DNA of 64,000 nucleotides from Labilithrix sp. (GTDB lineage: Bacteria > Myxococcota_A > Polyangia > Polyangiales > Polyangiaceae): positions 248,001 to 312,000 of the forward strand of contig JAHBWE010000009.1 of assembly GCA_019637155.1 (NCBI GenBank), given 5' to 3'. Numbering within the stretch: position 1 is the first letter of the stretch; the number at the start of each line of letters is the position of its first letter. The translations under genes were made by a program, and so were the position numbers. The notes beneath the pieces were generated by a model, which was not told the origin of the DNA, did no database searches, and worked only from the letters and a program-made list of their open reading frames with translations. Below are positions 23,846-33,302 of the stretch, piece by piece.

Positions 23846-25573
23846 TCAGTCGACCGTCTCGACGCCCTGCTGCTTCGCGCGCTCGCGGGCCTCTTTTGCC
23901 GCTTGCGCGATCGCGAGGATCTTCATGCCGGGGAGGTGGAGCGTGAAGCGGGCGCCGCCGAGGCGGGGGCTCTCGCCGGCGTCGATCTCGCCGCCGTGCT
24001 CGACGACGACCTTCTTCACGATCGCGAGGCCGAGGCCGGTGCCGTCCGCCTTCGTCGTGACGTAAGGGTCGAAGATGCGGCCGCGCATCGACGCCGCGAC
24101 GCCGGGGCCGTCGTCGTCGACCTCGATCCGCGCGCCTTCGCCCTCGCGGTGCGCGCTCACGAGCACGCGGCCGATCACCTCGCTCGTCGCGCCGCCGGCG
24201 GGGCGTGAGCCGTGGAGGTGGTGATCGCGGATCGCCTGGACCGCGTTGCGTACGAGGTTGATCACGACGCGGCGCAGCGCCTCGCGATCGATCGCGACCT
24301 CGATCGCCTCCTTCGGGACCTCCCACTTGACCTCGACGTTGGCCGGGAGCGCGTTGTCGCCCTCCTCTCCCGCGAAGGGGTCCTCGAGGTGGCCGAGCTG
24401 GTTCTCGCAGTCGTGGAGGAAGTCGGAGAGGTTCGCCGGCTTGAGGTCGGCGTGCGGGAGACGCGCGAAATTCGAGAAGCTGCCGACGAGGCGGCGCAAC
24501 GTGCCGACCTCCTCCTCGACGATCTCGAGCGTCGTGTCGAGGAGCGCGCGGTAGCGCGGGTCGTCGCCGGCGTACTTGCGGTGGCACTCCTGGACCGCGA
24601 GCTGGATCGGCGTGAGCGGGTTCTTGATCTCGTGCGCGAGGCGCTGCGCCATGTCCTGCCACGCGCCGATGCGCTGGAGGAACTCGATGCGCGAGCGCGA
24701 CTGCGAGATCTCGCCGATCATGCGGTTGAAGGTCCGCGCGAGGTCGGTGAGCTCGTCGGAGCCGGTGACGGGGACGCGGACGGAGAGGTCGCCTTGCGCG
24801 ACCAAGTTGATCGCGGCGGAGAGGCGGTTGATGCGGCGCGTGACGCCGCGCGCGAGGAGGAAGCCGAGCGGGACGGTGAGGAGGACGGTGGCGCCGAGCA
24901 GGAGCGCGAAGACGTTGAGGTAGCCCTGATAGACGTCGGAGCGCGACGACTCGATCTGGTGGTAGCGGTTCACGACCTCCGCCGACTGCTCGAGCTCGTC
25001 GAGGCGCTTGCTCGACACGGCGAAGGTCGCGAACACGCAGACCCCGTCGGGGTCCTCGGTGAGTGGATGGATCTGGGTGAGGCTCTTCTCCGTCGTCTGA
25101 TCGACCGGGCGGCCGCGGTCGCGGTGCGCCATCGTCTTGCCGGCGACGTCGTCCGGATCGAACGGCGGCGCCGGAGACTCCGGCGGCGCGCGGAGCACGC
25201 GCAGCTCGACGAGGCTCGTGAACGCGGGGAAGAGCGCGTCGAGCTCCGCCTCGAGCGTCTCCACGTTGCCCTTCCGCGCCGCCTCGCGCAGCACCGGATC
25301 GGAGGCGATCGCCACGGTCTGGTGCTTCAGGTCGTCTTTGATCGCCTTGACGTAGTCCTTGTAGACGTCGACGCCGCGATCGAGCTGCTCGCCGATCTCC
25401 GGCGTGTAGAACACCGCGACGCCGCGGCGGAACATCTGCGTCCCGAGGTAGAGCGCGGCCGCGAGCGGCACCATCGTCGTCACGAGGATGACGATCGCGA
25501 GGCGGCGCTCCGTCTTGCCGACGAAGATGTCGCGGACGCGGAGGTACGCGCGCCGCCGCGCCCCGCTGCTCAC
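23846..25573 (-). CDS. NtrY-like membrane sensor histidine kinase
   Basis: 575 residues from the GTG at 25571-25573, which overlaps the upstream stop (GTGA). TM1 is at 24-44 and an extracytoplasmic sensor loop runs 45-218. TM2 is at 219-241 and HAMP at 242-294 (VTRRINRLSAAINLVAQGDL). The HisKA box is AHEIKNPLTPIQLAV (phospho-acceptor His314). The ATPase domain has N-box NLVRNAVQAI, DDDGPGV and GTGLGLAIVKKVV. The HEIKNPLTPI box is typical of NtrY. No response regulator adjoins it. The NtrC-type activator at 62 kb is the only candidate in the window. The gene is translationally coupled to the 305-aa protein. Confidence 0.88.
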   Translation of the reverse strand: MSSGARRRAYLRVRDIFVGKTERRLAIVILVTTMVPLAAALYLGTQMFRRGVAVFYTPEIGEQLDRGVDVYKDYVKAIKDDLKHQTVAIASDPVLREAARKGNVETLEAELDALFPAFTSLVELRVLRAPPESPAPPFDPDDVAGKTMAHRDRGRPVDQTTEKSLTQIHPLTEDPDGVCVFATFAVSSKRLDELEQSAEVVNRYHQIESSRSDVYQGYLNVFALLLGATVLLTVPLGFLLARGVTRRINRLSAAINLVAQGDLSVRVPVTGSDELTDLARTFNRMIGEISQSRSRIEFLQRIGAWQDMAQRLAHEIKNPLTPIQLAVQECHRKYAGDDPRYRALLDTTLEIVEEEVGTLRRLVGSFSNFARLPHADLKPANLSDFLHDCENQLGHLEDPFAGEEGDNALPANVEVKWEVPKEAIEVAIDREALRRVVINLVRNAVQAIRDHHLHGSRPAGGATSEVIGRVLVSAHREGEGARIEVDDDGPGVAASMRGRIFDPYVTTKADGTGLGLAIVKKVVVEHGGEIDAGESPRLGGARFTLHLPGMKILAIAQAAKEARERAKQQGVETVD

Positions 25574-26487
25574 GGACCCCACCAGAGCAGCTCGAACGAG
25601 CGCGCCTGCCCGTCCTTCGACAGGTGCACCTCGAGCTTGTCGCCCTTCGGCTTGATGAACGGCGCGGGGAACTTGTCGGCCGGCCAGAACGCGGCCTTCT
25701 CGAAGCCCTCCTTCGTCAGCCAGAACGCGTGGAGGCCGTCCTTGTTCGGGCCGTGCACGAGGAGCATGCGGCCGCCGCCGACGAGCGCGAAGTCGAGGTG
25801 CGCGAGCCCGTAGTCGGTGAAGCGCTCCGGGGACGGGAACGCCGCCCCGACGTCCTTGACCTCGGGCAGGTGGGCCTTGAGGTACTTGTAAAATACATCG
25901 TATCGAATCTTGGAGAGGCGCGCGAAGGTGCGCCCCTCCGGCGCGGCGATGATCGGGAGCTCCTCGGGGCGGAGGCACGGCACCTCGACGTGGGCGCGGT
26001 AGCGATCGCCGAGCGTCGCCGTTCCTTCGTCGCTCAGCGACTTGAGCCACCAGTGGAAGACGGGGAGGTCGCCCTCGCCCGCGCGCGACTTCAAGTGGAC
26101 GAGGCTCTCCCAGAGCGGCCGCCGCACCGCCCACGTCGCGCCGTGGTTCTTCACGACGCAGGCGCCGACGTAGAGCGCGCCGTGGATCACGAAATTGAAC
26201 AGCTCGTCCCGCTCGCGGAGCCGCTCCCGCGCCGCGGGTCCGATCGCGGCGCCGAGGCGATGGACGCTCGCGTCGCTGAAGTCGAGAGCGAGGTTCGTCA
26301 CGCCGAGCGCGGTCTCGGCGAGCTCGACGAAGATGCGCGCGGCGTCGTCGAGCTGCGCGAGGATGTACGGGTTCTTCGCCGGGTTCGCGTCGGTAGAGCG
26401 CGCGCGGCCGAGATCGCTCCTCGCGTCCTCCGGGTACAGCGGAAGGAAGACGTCGCGAAAGAGCGCCTCGGCCGTGGTCGCCACCAT
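25570..26487 (-). CDS. Uncharacterised 305-aa protein coupled to the histidine kinase
   Basis: 305 residues with no signal peptide or membrane helix (MVATTAEALFRDVFLPLYP). Notable blocks are LFNFVIHGALYVGACVVKNHG, VFHWWLKSLSDE and a C-terminal beta-rich part (DFALVGGGRMLLVHGPN). Its TGA overlaps the kinase GTG, so the pair is co-translated and probably works together. I know no function for this family. It looks like a large cytosolic alpha/beta protein. Confidence 0.6.
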   Translation of the reverse strand: MVATTAEALFRDVFLPLYPEDARSDLGRARSTDANPAKNPYILAQLDDAARIFVELAETALGVTNLALDFSDASVHRLGAAIGPAARERLRERDELFNFVIHGALYVGACVVKNHGATWAVRRPLWESLVHLKSRAGEGDLPVFHWWLKSLSDEGTATLGDRYRAHVEVPCLRPEELPIIAAPEGRTFARLSKIRYDVFYKYLKAHLPEVKDVGAAFPSPERFTDYGLAHLDFALVGGGRMLLVHGPNKDGLHAFWLTKEGFEKAAFWPADKFPAPFIKPKGDKLEVHLSKDGQARSFELLWWGP

Positions 26488-26502
26488 GGGTGGCCTTGCT
26501 TA

Positions 26503-27081
26503 CTACTGCGACGCGGCGGCGGCGACGAAGACGAACGCGACGAGGAGCGCGCCGATGATGGCGAGGCAGAAGCCCACGACCGCGCACACGATCTCGATGA
26601 TGAACGCGGTGCTCATCTTCTGGAACGCCTGCATCAGGTGCTGGAGGTCGTTGCCCTGCGTCGTCACCACCGCCTTCAGCGAGTTACCGGCGCCGAGGAA
26701 CGTGACGCCGACGACGATCGCGACGATGCCCGCGGGGAGGTACGTCGCGAGGCCGGGGCTCACGAACATGCCGCAGCTCCCGATCACCTGGAGCGCGCCG
26801 AGCGTCGTCGAGATGATGCCCCAGAGCTTCACGCGGCTCGCGGCCTTGTCGATGATCGAGTTCTCGTACTCGTTGAACTCGTAGTTGCCGTACTGCGGCG
26901 TCATCCCCGCCCCGGCGCCCGGCGCGCCGTACGGGTTCTGCGCGAAGCCGGGCGGAGGAGCGCCGTAGCCGGGAGGAGCGCCGTAGCCGCTGGGAGGCCC
27001 GCCGGGCGGAGCGCCGTAACCACCGCCCGGAGGCGCACCGTATCCTCCGCCCCCAGGCGGGGGCTGCCATCCACCTTGCAT
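26503..27081 (-). CDS. Membrane protein with Gly/Pro/Tyr-rich N-terminus
   Basis: 192 residues. The first 65 are a disordered GYGAPPG-type repeat tract. Two or more pairs of membrane helices follow (LWGIISTTLGALQVIGSCGMF, YLPAGIVAIVVGVTFLGAG, FIIEIVCAVVGFCLAIIGAL). A strong GGAGGAG ribosome site precedes the ATG. The layout matches DUF5362-like small membrane proteins. The repeat tract probably faces the cytosol. The role is unknown. Confidence 0.7.
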   Translation of the reverse strand: MQGGWQPPPGGGGYGAPPGGGYGAPPGGPPSGYGAPPGYGAPPPGFAQNPYGAPGAGAGMTPQYGNYEFNEYENSIIDKAASRVKLWGIISTTLGALQVIGSCGMFVSPGLATYLPAGIVAIVVGVTFLGAGNSLKAVVTTQGNDLQHLMQAFQKMSTAFIIEIVCAVVGFCLAIIGALLVAFVFVAAAASQ

Positions 27082-27150
27082 CGACTCCTCCTAACCTTCC
27101 CTGAACGGGACGGAGTAGACCACGCGTCGCGCTTCACGACAAATCGGCAG

Positions 27151-29742
27151 CTACTCGACCTCGAGCGTTCCGCCGCACGGGATGTCGAAGGTGTTCTCCT
27201 TGCCGGCGCTCCCCACCTTCACGCGGTGCGAGCCGCACGGCACCGTGATGTCCTTGCCGCCCTGCCCGACGAGGCGGCCGTCGAGGAACACGCGGTGACC
27301 CCAGCCCTTCGGCTTCACCTTGAGGATCGCGGTCGTCTGGTCGGGCGGAGGCTTCGCGATCGTGACCTTCGCCGACGCGGTGACGACGGGCTCCGGCTCC
27401 GGCTCCCGCTCCGTCGCCGACGTCGCGGCGGAGGGCGGCGGCTCCGGGGTCGGAGGCTCCGCGCTCGTGACCGCGCTGACGAGCGACGCCGCGGTCGTCG
27501 TCGCGGTCGTGGTCGTGGTCGTGTCGTGCGCCTCGCTCCCGGCGTCGCCGCCTTCTTTCGGCGAGAGCACGCGCGTCCCGACGACGAAGGCGACCGCGCC
27601 CGTCACCCCGAGCGTGAGGAGGATGCCGACGACGAGCCCGGCCTTGTTCGGCTTCCGCGCGACGGCCGTGTCGGCGATCGCCATCGCGCGCGACGACGAC
27701 GGCGGCACCGTCGGGATGTTGCGCTGGCTCGAATACCCGCCGCTCGCGAACGGGTTCGGCGGCGGCGTCGTGTTCCACGCCGGCGCGGGGATCGACGGCG
27801 ACGACGGCGGCGCGGCGACGACGTTCGACGAGGAGATCGGGAGCGGCGCCATCGGCGCGGGCGGCGGCGCGATCGAGGGGAGCTGCAGCGGCGGCGGCGG
27901 GAGCGACGCGACGGGCGGCGGCGCGGCGGGGGTCTCTGCGAACGGCGGCGACGGCGTTCCGATCGGCGGCGGCGCGGGCGCGAACGCGGCCGGCACGGTC
28001 CGGAGCGCCTTCGCGGCGGAGGGCGCCGGCGATCGTTGCGGCGGAGGCGGCACGCGCGGCGGCGCGTTCGGCGCGACGGGCGGCGGCGCGGGGGCGCCGA
28101 TGCCCTCCCACGTGCGCGCCGAGCGCGGATCGTCGTCGCTCCGCGGCACGTCCGGCTTCGGCGCGGGCACGAGCGCGATCGGCTTCATCGCGAGGCAAGG
28201 GACGATCTCGTCGATCGCCGCGTCGAGGCCTCCGCGCTCGCGGCGCGGGGTGCGGAAGTCGGGGCGCGATCCGGGCTTCGTCTTGTCGGTGTGCGCGCGC
28301 TGCGCGAGGAGGCGCGCGAGGCGCGCGGCGTCGACGAGCTTCGGATCGAGGATCGACGCGCGCTGGAAGAAGCGCAGCGCCGACTCGTCGTGCCCGTCGT
28401 GGTGCGCGCAGTGTCCGAGGATGGAGTGCCCGAGCTCGCAGTCGCGGTTCTCGCGCACGAGCTTCGCCGCGAGCGCCTGGATCGTCGCGCGCTGCGCGTC
28501 CTCCTTGAACGTGTCGTTGACGAGCATCTGCGCCCACTTCACGTAGAGCTCGTATTCGCGCTCCTCCGGCCGCAGCTCCAGCGCGCGATGGAGCCCCGGC
28601 AGCGCGCGCTCCGCCTCCTCCGCGTGGAGCCACATGCGCCCTTGATGGAACGCCGACTCCGCCATGAGGCGCTTCTGCGTGTCGTCCTTCGGATCGGGCC
28701 ATCGCATCCGCTTGCTCGCGGGCTTCCGCGCGTCGAGGTCGGCCTTGAGGCGCTCGAAGGCCTCGCGCGATCGCGCCTGCGCGTCCGCGTTCGGCGGCGC
28801 GAGGTTCTGCCGCGTCGAGCGCCGCTGCGACGGCGGCACCGCGACGGCGAGGGTCGAGTACGACGGCCGCTTCGGCGGGAGCCCCGCCTTCACGAGCGGA
28901 TCGGAGAGCAGCTCCGGCTTCCGCACCGGCGGCCGCGCCGCTTGCGCGGTCTCGTCGAACGAAGGCGCCGCGCGGCGCAGCGTGCGGAAGTCGGGCGGGA
29001 TCGAGCGCGTGTCGCCGCGCTGCTTGGTCGACGGCGCGCCTCGCAGCTCGATGCCGCCGCCGAGGATGAGCGCGGCGATGAGCGGGGCCATCGCGTCGGA
29101 GGGCGCCTTCGAGAGGATGAACGGCATCGCGCCGGTGCCGTCGAGCTCGGCGAGGACCGCCGCCTCGCCTTTGTTCAGCTCGAACTCGGCGCTCACCACG
29201 TTCTCGGGCGCGACGACCTCGGGGTATCGGTTCTCGTCGACCTGGAGCACCGCTTCGATGCGGCGCTCGGGGAGGAAGGGGGCTCCCTCGACGAGGCACG
29301 GGCGCGTCCGCACGACGTAGCTGCCGGCGTCCTCCACGCGTTTGTCGTTGCGGAACAGCCGCCAGTCGCCGGGGCCGCGGTGGATGCAGCCGAGGATCTT
29401 CTCTTTGACCTGCTGCGTGAGCGCGATCTCCAGCTCGTCGCCGGTCATGAAGCCGTACTCGACGAGGATCGCGCCGAGCTTCACGGGCTCGCCGTCCACG
29501 GTGGAGTCGGTGAGCCGGCGGATCGCGGCGGCGACCTGGTCTTCGGTCAGCCGGCCCGCGCGGATCAACATGCGGCCGAGCGTCTCGGTCAACGTGCCGC
29601 CGGTGGCGAAGACGATCTCGCCGGCGCGCGAGTAGATCTGGGTCGCGACGCCGTGCGCGCGGAACTCGAGCACACCCGTGACGTCCTCGCGTTCCAGGGC
29701 GAGGAGCGGCTGTACGACCGAGCCTTTTCCAGCGCTCTCCAC
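27151..29742 (-). CDS. DUF4388 / TPR / PEGA-like multidomain membrane protein
   Basis: 863 residues. The N-terminal DUF4388 (PATAN-like) domain (GSVVQPLLALEREDVTGVLE to about 200) is a myxobacterial signalling domain. A helical TPR-like region sits at about 350-500 (SAFHQGRMWLHAEEAERALP, CELGHSILGHCAHHDGHDES). A long Pro/Ala linker (about 530-690) precedes one membrane helix (AGLVVGILLTLGVTGAVAFV). An Asp/Thr-rich spacer and a C-terminal PEGA-like beta domain (ILKVKPKGWGHRVFLDGRLV) complete it. The plan is cytosolic sensor and scaffold, one membrane pass, and a small surface-exposed domain. A link to gliding or secretion machinery is plausible for myxobacteria but not shown. Confidence 0.8.
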   Translation of the reverse strand: MESAGKGSVVQPLLALEREDVTGVLEFRAHGVATQIYSRAGEIVFATGGTLTETLGRMLIRAGRLTEDQVAAAIRRLTDSTVDGEPVKLGAILVEYGFMTGDELEIALTQQVKEKILGCIHRGPGDWRLFRNDKRVEDAGSYVVRTRPCLVEGAPFLPERRIEAVLQVDENRYPEVVAPENVVSAEFELNKGEAAVLAELDGTGAMPFILSKAPSDAMAPLIAALILGGGIELRGAPSTKQRGDTRSIPPDFRTLRRAAPSFDETAQAARPPVRKPELLSDPLVKAGLPPKRPSYSTLAVAVPPSQRRSTRQNLAPPNADAQARSREAFERLKADLDARKPASKRMRWPDPKDDTQKRLMAESAFHQGRMWLHAEEAERALPGLHRALELRPEEREYELYVKWAQMLVNDTFKEDAQRATIQALAAKLVRENRDCELGHSILGHCAHHDGHDESALRFFQRASILDPKLVDAARLARLLAQRAHTDKTKPGSRPDFRTPRRERGGLDAAIDEIVPCLAMKPIALVPAPKPDVPRSDDDPRSARTWEGIGAPAPPPVAPNAPPRVPPPPQRSPAPSAAKALRTVPAAFAPAPPPIGTPSPPFAETPAAPPPVASLPPPPLQLPSIAPPPAPMAPLPISSSNVVAAPPSSPSIPAPAWNTTPPPNPFASGGYSSQRNIPTVPPSSSRAMAIADTAVARKPNKAGLVVGILLTLGVTGAVAFVVGTRVLSPKEGGDAGSEAHDTTTTTTATTTAASLVSAVTSAEPPTPEPPPSAATSATEREPEPEPVVTASAKVTIAKPPPDQTTAILKVKPKGWGHRVFLDGRLVGQGGKDITVPCGSHRVKVGSAGKENTFDIPCGGTLEVE

Positions 29743-29839
29743 TCGTCTTGGATCAAACCGATTGGGACGCGTGATTGCAACGAGAGAGCGTGCAAATTCG
29801 ATCGATGGATAAGGGGACGCTCAGTGTACGGTTACACCC

Positions 29840-30826
29840 TTGCTCACGCCGGACGTGCGCTTCGAAGGTTGGACGACCGAGACGTGGACGCGGTTCGTCC
29901 ATCTCTGGAAGCCGCGCGCCACGCCCGATCGCGAGGCGACGCGCCCGCGCGGCGGCGTCATCGCGATCCACGAGGACGGACGGCTCCGCAAGCTCCTCCA
30001 CACGCGGACGGGCCGCCTCGATCCGCGCGGCGAGTGGCCGATCCCGCTCTCGGAGCTCGCCTCGATCCATCACGCGAGCTTCGCGCTCGCGGCGAAGACG
30101 GGCGCGCTCGAGGAGCTGATGGAGCGCTTCGGCGCGCGCCTCCGTCGGACCGACGACCTCACCGCGCAAGCGCTCCTCGTCGCCGAGATCGCGCGCGAGA
30201 TGCTCGACGAAGGCGCGATCGAGCGATGGCCCGAGCGGCTCAAGGGCGTCCCGCTCCCGACCGACGTGATGGTCCGGCGCGCGCTCGACGCGATCTGTCC
30301 CGACGGCCACGCGATGGTGCTCGGCGTCTTCCGTCAGGGCGACCTCTGGACCGCGGGCGCCGCGCGGCGTCGCGGCGACGCCTTCGACGTCCTCGCCGGC
30401 CCGGAGGACATCCGGATCCGGATGGGCCTCATCTCCGGCGACTGGCGGCGCGACTACCGTCACGTCGCGCGCGCGGTCGAGGAGCAGTACGCGCCGGTCG
30501 CGATGGGCATCTTCGCGGAGGTCGATCGCTTCCGCGAGCTGCAGGTCGATCCGCAGCCGGGCGCGTGGGGACGCGCGGCGGTCGTGCGCGACGTGATCCT
30601 CTCGCCGATGCCGGTCGGCGTCCGCCTCGCGCTCGGCGCCGACGGCGCGCGCTTCGCCTTCGAGACGTTCCGCACGATCGCGGGGCGGAGCGAGACGCTG
30701 AAGAAGCTCGATCCCGTCTTCGCCGCCGCGCGCGAGCGGCTCGGCGCGGTCGCGGGGAACAAGGACGTATCGACCACGCTCGGCTTCGATCCACTCGCCG
30801 CGCTGCGCGCGCTCCTGCGACGTTAG
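29840..30826 (+). CDS. Uncharacterised 328-aa protein
   Basis: 328 residues from a TTG at 29840; no ATG lies near the 5' end and a GTG at 29852 is an alternative. It is soluble and alpha/beta (WTRFVHLWKPRATPD, VIAIHEDGRLRKLLHTRTG, AMVLGVFRQGDLWTAGAARR). Start and orientation are supported by the divergent DUF4388 gene 97 bases upstream. No motif I recognise is present. Strong third-position GC bias marks it as coding. Confidence 0.6.
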   Translation: MLTPDVRFEGWTTETWTRFVHLWKPRATPDREATRPRGGVIAIHEDGRLRKLLHTRTGRLDPRGEWPIPLSELASIHHASFALAAKTGALEELMERFGARLRRTDDLTAQALLVAEIAREMLDEGAIERWPERLKGVPLPTDVMVRRALDAICPDGHAMVLGVFRQGDLWTAGAARRRGDAFDVLAGPEDIRIRMGLISGDWRRDYRHVARAVEEQYAPVAMGIFAEVDRFRELQVDPQPGAWGRAAVVRDVILSPMPVGVRLALGADGARFAFETFRTIAGRSETLKKLDPVFAAARERLGAVAGNKDVSTTLGFDPLAALRALLRR

Positions 30827-30919
30827 CTCGCGCTCAGTGGAGCGCGCCGTCGACGACGCCCTGCGCCCCCGCCATCGGCGCCTGCAGGATGGTCCCAACG
30901 TGCGGCTTCGCGCCGAACG

Positions 30920-31291
30920 TCATTCGGCGTCCGCCGCTGCGTCCGGTGGATTCGACGACGTGCCGTCGTCGCGGCAGGTGTCGTCGCGGGCGAGGGCGGC
31001 GAGCGCGCCGGGGCACTCGGGATCGGTCCCTGCTGCGTCGAAGAGGTGCGGGTAGGGCCCGCACATCGTCGCGGCGTAGACGGTGCGGCCGCCGTCGGAG
31101 TGACCCTGCGCCAAGCAGATGGGGCCGCACTGCGGGCCGGGCGGCTCGCCGGTGACGACGTCGAGGCTCGTCACGACGTCGAGGCACCGCCGGTCCACGC
31201 GCCACACACGACCTTGATAGATGCGCGAGGGATCGCCGCACGCGATCGCGACGTCGACGACGAGCGCGATCGCGAACAGGCGGCGGGCCAT
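30920..31291 (-). CDS. Small Cys-containing lipoprotein
   Basis: 123 residues from the ATG at 31289-31291 (MARRLFAIALVVDVAIAC). The lipobox is AIAC at residues 15-18. The mature part has six or more Cys (RRCLDVVTSL, GPQCGPICLAQG, ATMCGPYPHLF, DPECPG, DDTCRDD) and an Asp/Ala tail. It lies just downstream of aspS on the same strand, with 15 bases between. The 94 bases on its far side hold nothing recognisable. Confidence 0.65.
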   Translation of the reverse strand: MARRLFAIALVVDVAIACGDPSRIYQGRVWRVDRRCLDVVTSLDVVTGEPPGPQCGPICLAQGHSDGGRTVYAATMCGPYPHLFDAAGTDPECPGALAALARDDTCRDDGTSSNPPDAAADAE

Positions 31292-31306
31292 GGCGCCCAT
31301 CGTAGG

Positions 31307-33226
31307 TCAGGTCGGCGGCTCGACGATGCGGACGTGGAGCTCGCGGAGCTGCTCCGGCTCGACCTTGTTCGGCGCGTCGGTCATGAGGTCCTGGCCCTTC
31401 TGCGTCTTCGGGAAGGGGATGACGTCGCGGAGCGACTCGGCGCCGGAGAGGAGCATCGCGAGGCGGTCCATCCCGATCGCGATGCCGCCGTGCGGGGGCG
31501 CGCCGTAGCGGAGGGCGTCGAGGAGGAAGCCGAACTTCTGCTTCGCCTCCTCGTTGTCGATGCCGAGCGCGCGGAAGACCTTCGCCTGGACGTCGGGATC
31601 GTGGAGGCGGATCGAGCCGCCGCCGATCTCGAAGCCGTTGAGGACGAGGTCGTAGCGCCAGCACAGCACCTTGCCCGGATCCTTCTCGATGAGGTCGACG
31701 TGCGCGTCGTGCGGGCGCGTGAACGCGTGGTGCGCCGCGGCCCACTTCTTCGTGTCGTCGTCGTACTCGAAGAGCGGCGGGTTCACGACCCAGAGCAGGT
31801 TGAACTTGTTGCCGTGGCCATACTCCGGGATGAGCCCGAACTTCTTCGCGAGGTGGACGCGCAGGTTCGCCATCACCGTCTGGACGGTGGACTCCTTGCC
31901 GAACTGGAAGAAGACGAGGTCGCCGTCGGTCGCGCCGGTCGCCTCGTTGATCGCGTCGCGGAGCTCGTTCGTGATCGACTTCGCGAGCGGCGACTGCGTC
32001 CACTCCCCGCCCGCGCCGATCTTCGCGCGCGCGAGGCCCTTCGCGCCCATGCCCTTCACGAAGTCCTCGAGCTTGTCGAGCTCGGCGCGCGAGAGCTTGC
32101 CCGCGTGCTCGGCGGGGATGCGCATCGCCTTGAAGATCTCGGTCGGGAGGTCGCGGCGGTACTGGCCGCTCGTGAACTTCTCCGCGATGTCCTTGAAGAA
32201 CGGCACGCCGCCGCCGGCGTGGTCGACGACGAGGCCGGTGATGTCCGTGTGCGGGAGGTCGAAGCGGAGGTCCGGCTTGTCGTTGCCGTACTTCGACATC
32301 GACTCTTCGAACGGCATCTGCGGGAAGCGCCCCGACGGATACTGGGCGTGGAGGTCGACGCCGAGCGTCTCCTTCCACACCGCGAAGATCATGCCCTCCA
32401 TGACCTTGAAGATGTCGTCCTGGTTCACGAACGACATCTCGACGTCGATCTGGGTGAACTCGGGCTGGCGATCGAGGCGGAGCGCTTCGTCGCGGAAGCA
32501 CTTCACGATCTGGAAGTAGCGGTCGAAGCCCGCGCACATGTAGAGCTGCTTGAAGAGCTGCGGGCTCTCCGCGAGCGCGTAGAACTTCCCCGCGTTCATG
32601 CGCGAGGGGACGAGGAAGTTGCGCGCGCCGCCGGGCGTGTACTTCACCATGAACGGCGTCTCGAGCTCGAGGAAGCCCTGCCCGTCGAAGTACCGCCGCA
32701 CGGTCTGGTTGATGCGGTGGCGAACGCGGAGCGTCTTCTGGAGCGGGGCGCGGCGGAGATCGAGGTAGCGGTACTGGAGGCGCTTCTCCTCGCCGGTGTC
32801 GATCTGGTCGGCGATCTCGAACGGCGGCGTGTCGGCCTTGTTGAACACCGTCATCTCGACGACGTGGACCTCGATCTCGCCGGTGGCGATCTTCGGGTTC
32901 TTGTTCGAGCCGCGTCCGACGACGTAGCCGTGCACGCCGATGACCCACTCCGAGCGCACCGCCGACGCGGCCTCGTAGGTCTTCTCCGCGAGCGCGACGT
33001 TCGCGTCGTTCTTCTCGACGAGCTTCTTCTCGAAGAGGATGACGGCGCTCTTGTCGAAGACGAGCTGGGTCACGCCCTCGCGGTCGCGCAGGTCGACGAA
33101 GACGCAGCCTCCGTGGTCGCGGTAGCTCGCGACCCAGCCGAAGAGGACGACCTCTTTGCCTTCGTCGCTCGCGCGGAGATCGCCGCAGCGATGGGTGCGT
33201 TTCAGGTCGTCGATGAAGCGTGCCAA
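31307..33226 (-). CDS. aspS: Aspartyl-tRNA synthetase
   Basis: 639 residues, slightly longer than the usual 580-600. The start is a TTG at 33224-33226 with AAGGAGAG eight bases upstream. The N-terminal OB fold (GWVASYRDHGGCVFVDLRDR) binds the anticodon. Class II motif 2 is CFRDEALRLDRQPEFTQID and motif 3 is GIAIGMDRLAMLLSGAESLR. The GAD insertion domain and the C-terminal RDVIPFPK block mark the bacterial type. Nothing in the sequence decides whether it is discriminating (Asp only) or charges tRNA-Asn as well. This is a housekeeping gene. Confidence 0.96.
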   Translation of the reverse strand: MARFIDDLKRTHRCGDLRASDEGKEVVLFGWVASYRDHGGCVFVDLRDREGVTQLVFDKSAVILFEKKLVEKNDANVALAEKTYEAASAVRSEWVIGVHGYVVGRGSNKNPKIATGEIEVHVVEMTVFNKADTPPFEIADQIDTGEEKRLQYRYLDLRRAPLQKTLRVRHRINQTVRRYFDGQGFLELETPFMVKYTPGGARNFLVPSRMNAGKFYALAESPQLFKQLYMCAGFDRYFQIVKCFRDEALRLDRQPEFTQIDVEMSFVNQDDIFKVMEGMIFAVWKETLGVDLHAQYPSGRFPQMPFEESMSKYGNDKPDLRFDLPHTDITGLVVDHAGGGVPFFKDIAEKFTSGQYRRDLPTEIFKAMRIPAEHAGKLSRAELDKLEDFVKGMGAKGLARAKIGAGGEWTQSPLAKSITNELRDAINEATGATDGDLVFFQFGKESTVQTVMANLRVHLAKKFGLIPEYGHGNKFNLLWVVNPPLFEYDDDTKKWAAAHHAFTRPHDAHVDLIEKDPGKVLCWRYDLVLNGFEIGGGSIRLHDPDVQAKVFRALGIDNEEAKQKFGFLLDALRYGAPPHGGIAIGMDRLAMLLSGAESLRDVIPFPKTQKGQDLMTDAPNKVEPEQLRELHVRIVEPPT

Positions 33227-33302
33227 GGGAGGTCTCTCCTTCAAAAGCGGCCCAAAAGTGGGACCACGAGGGCATAGCAGGTTAGACCAGAAGCCCTGCC
33301 CG

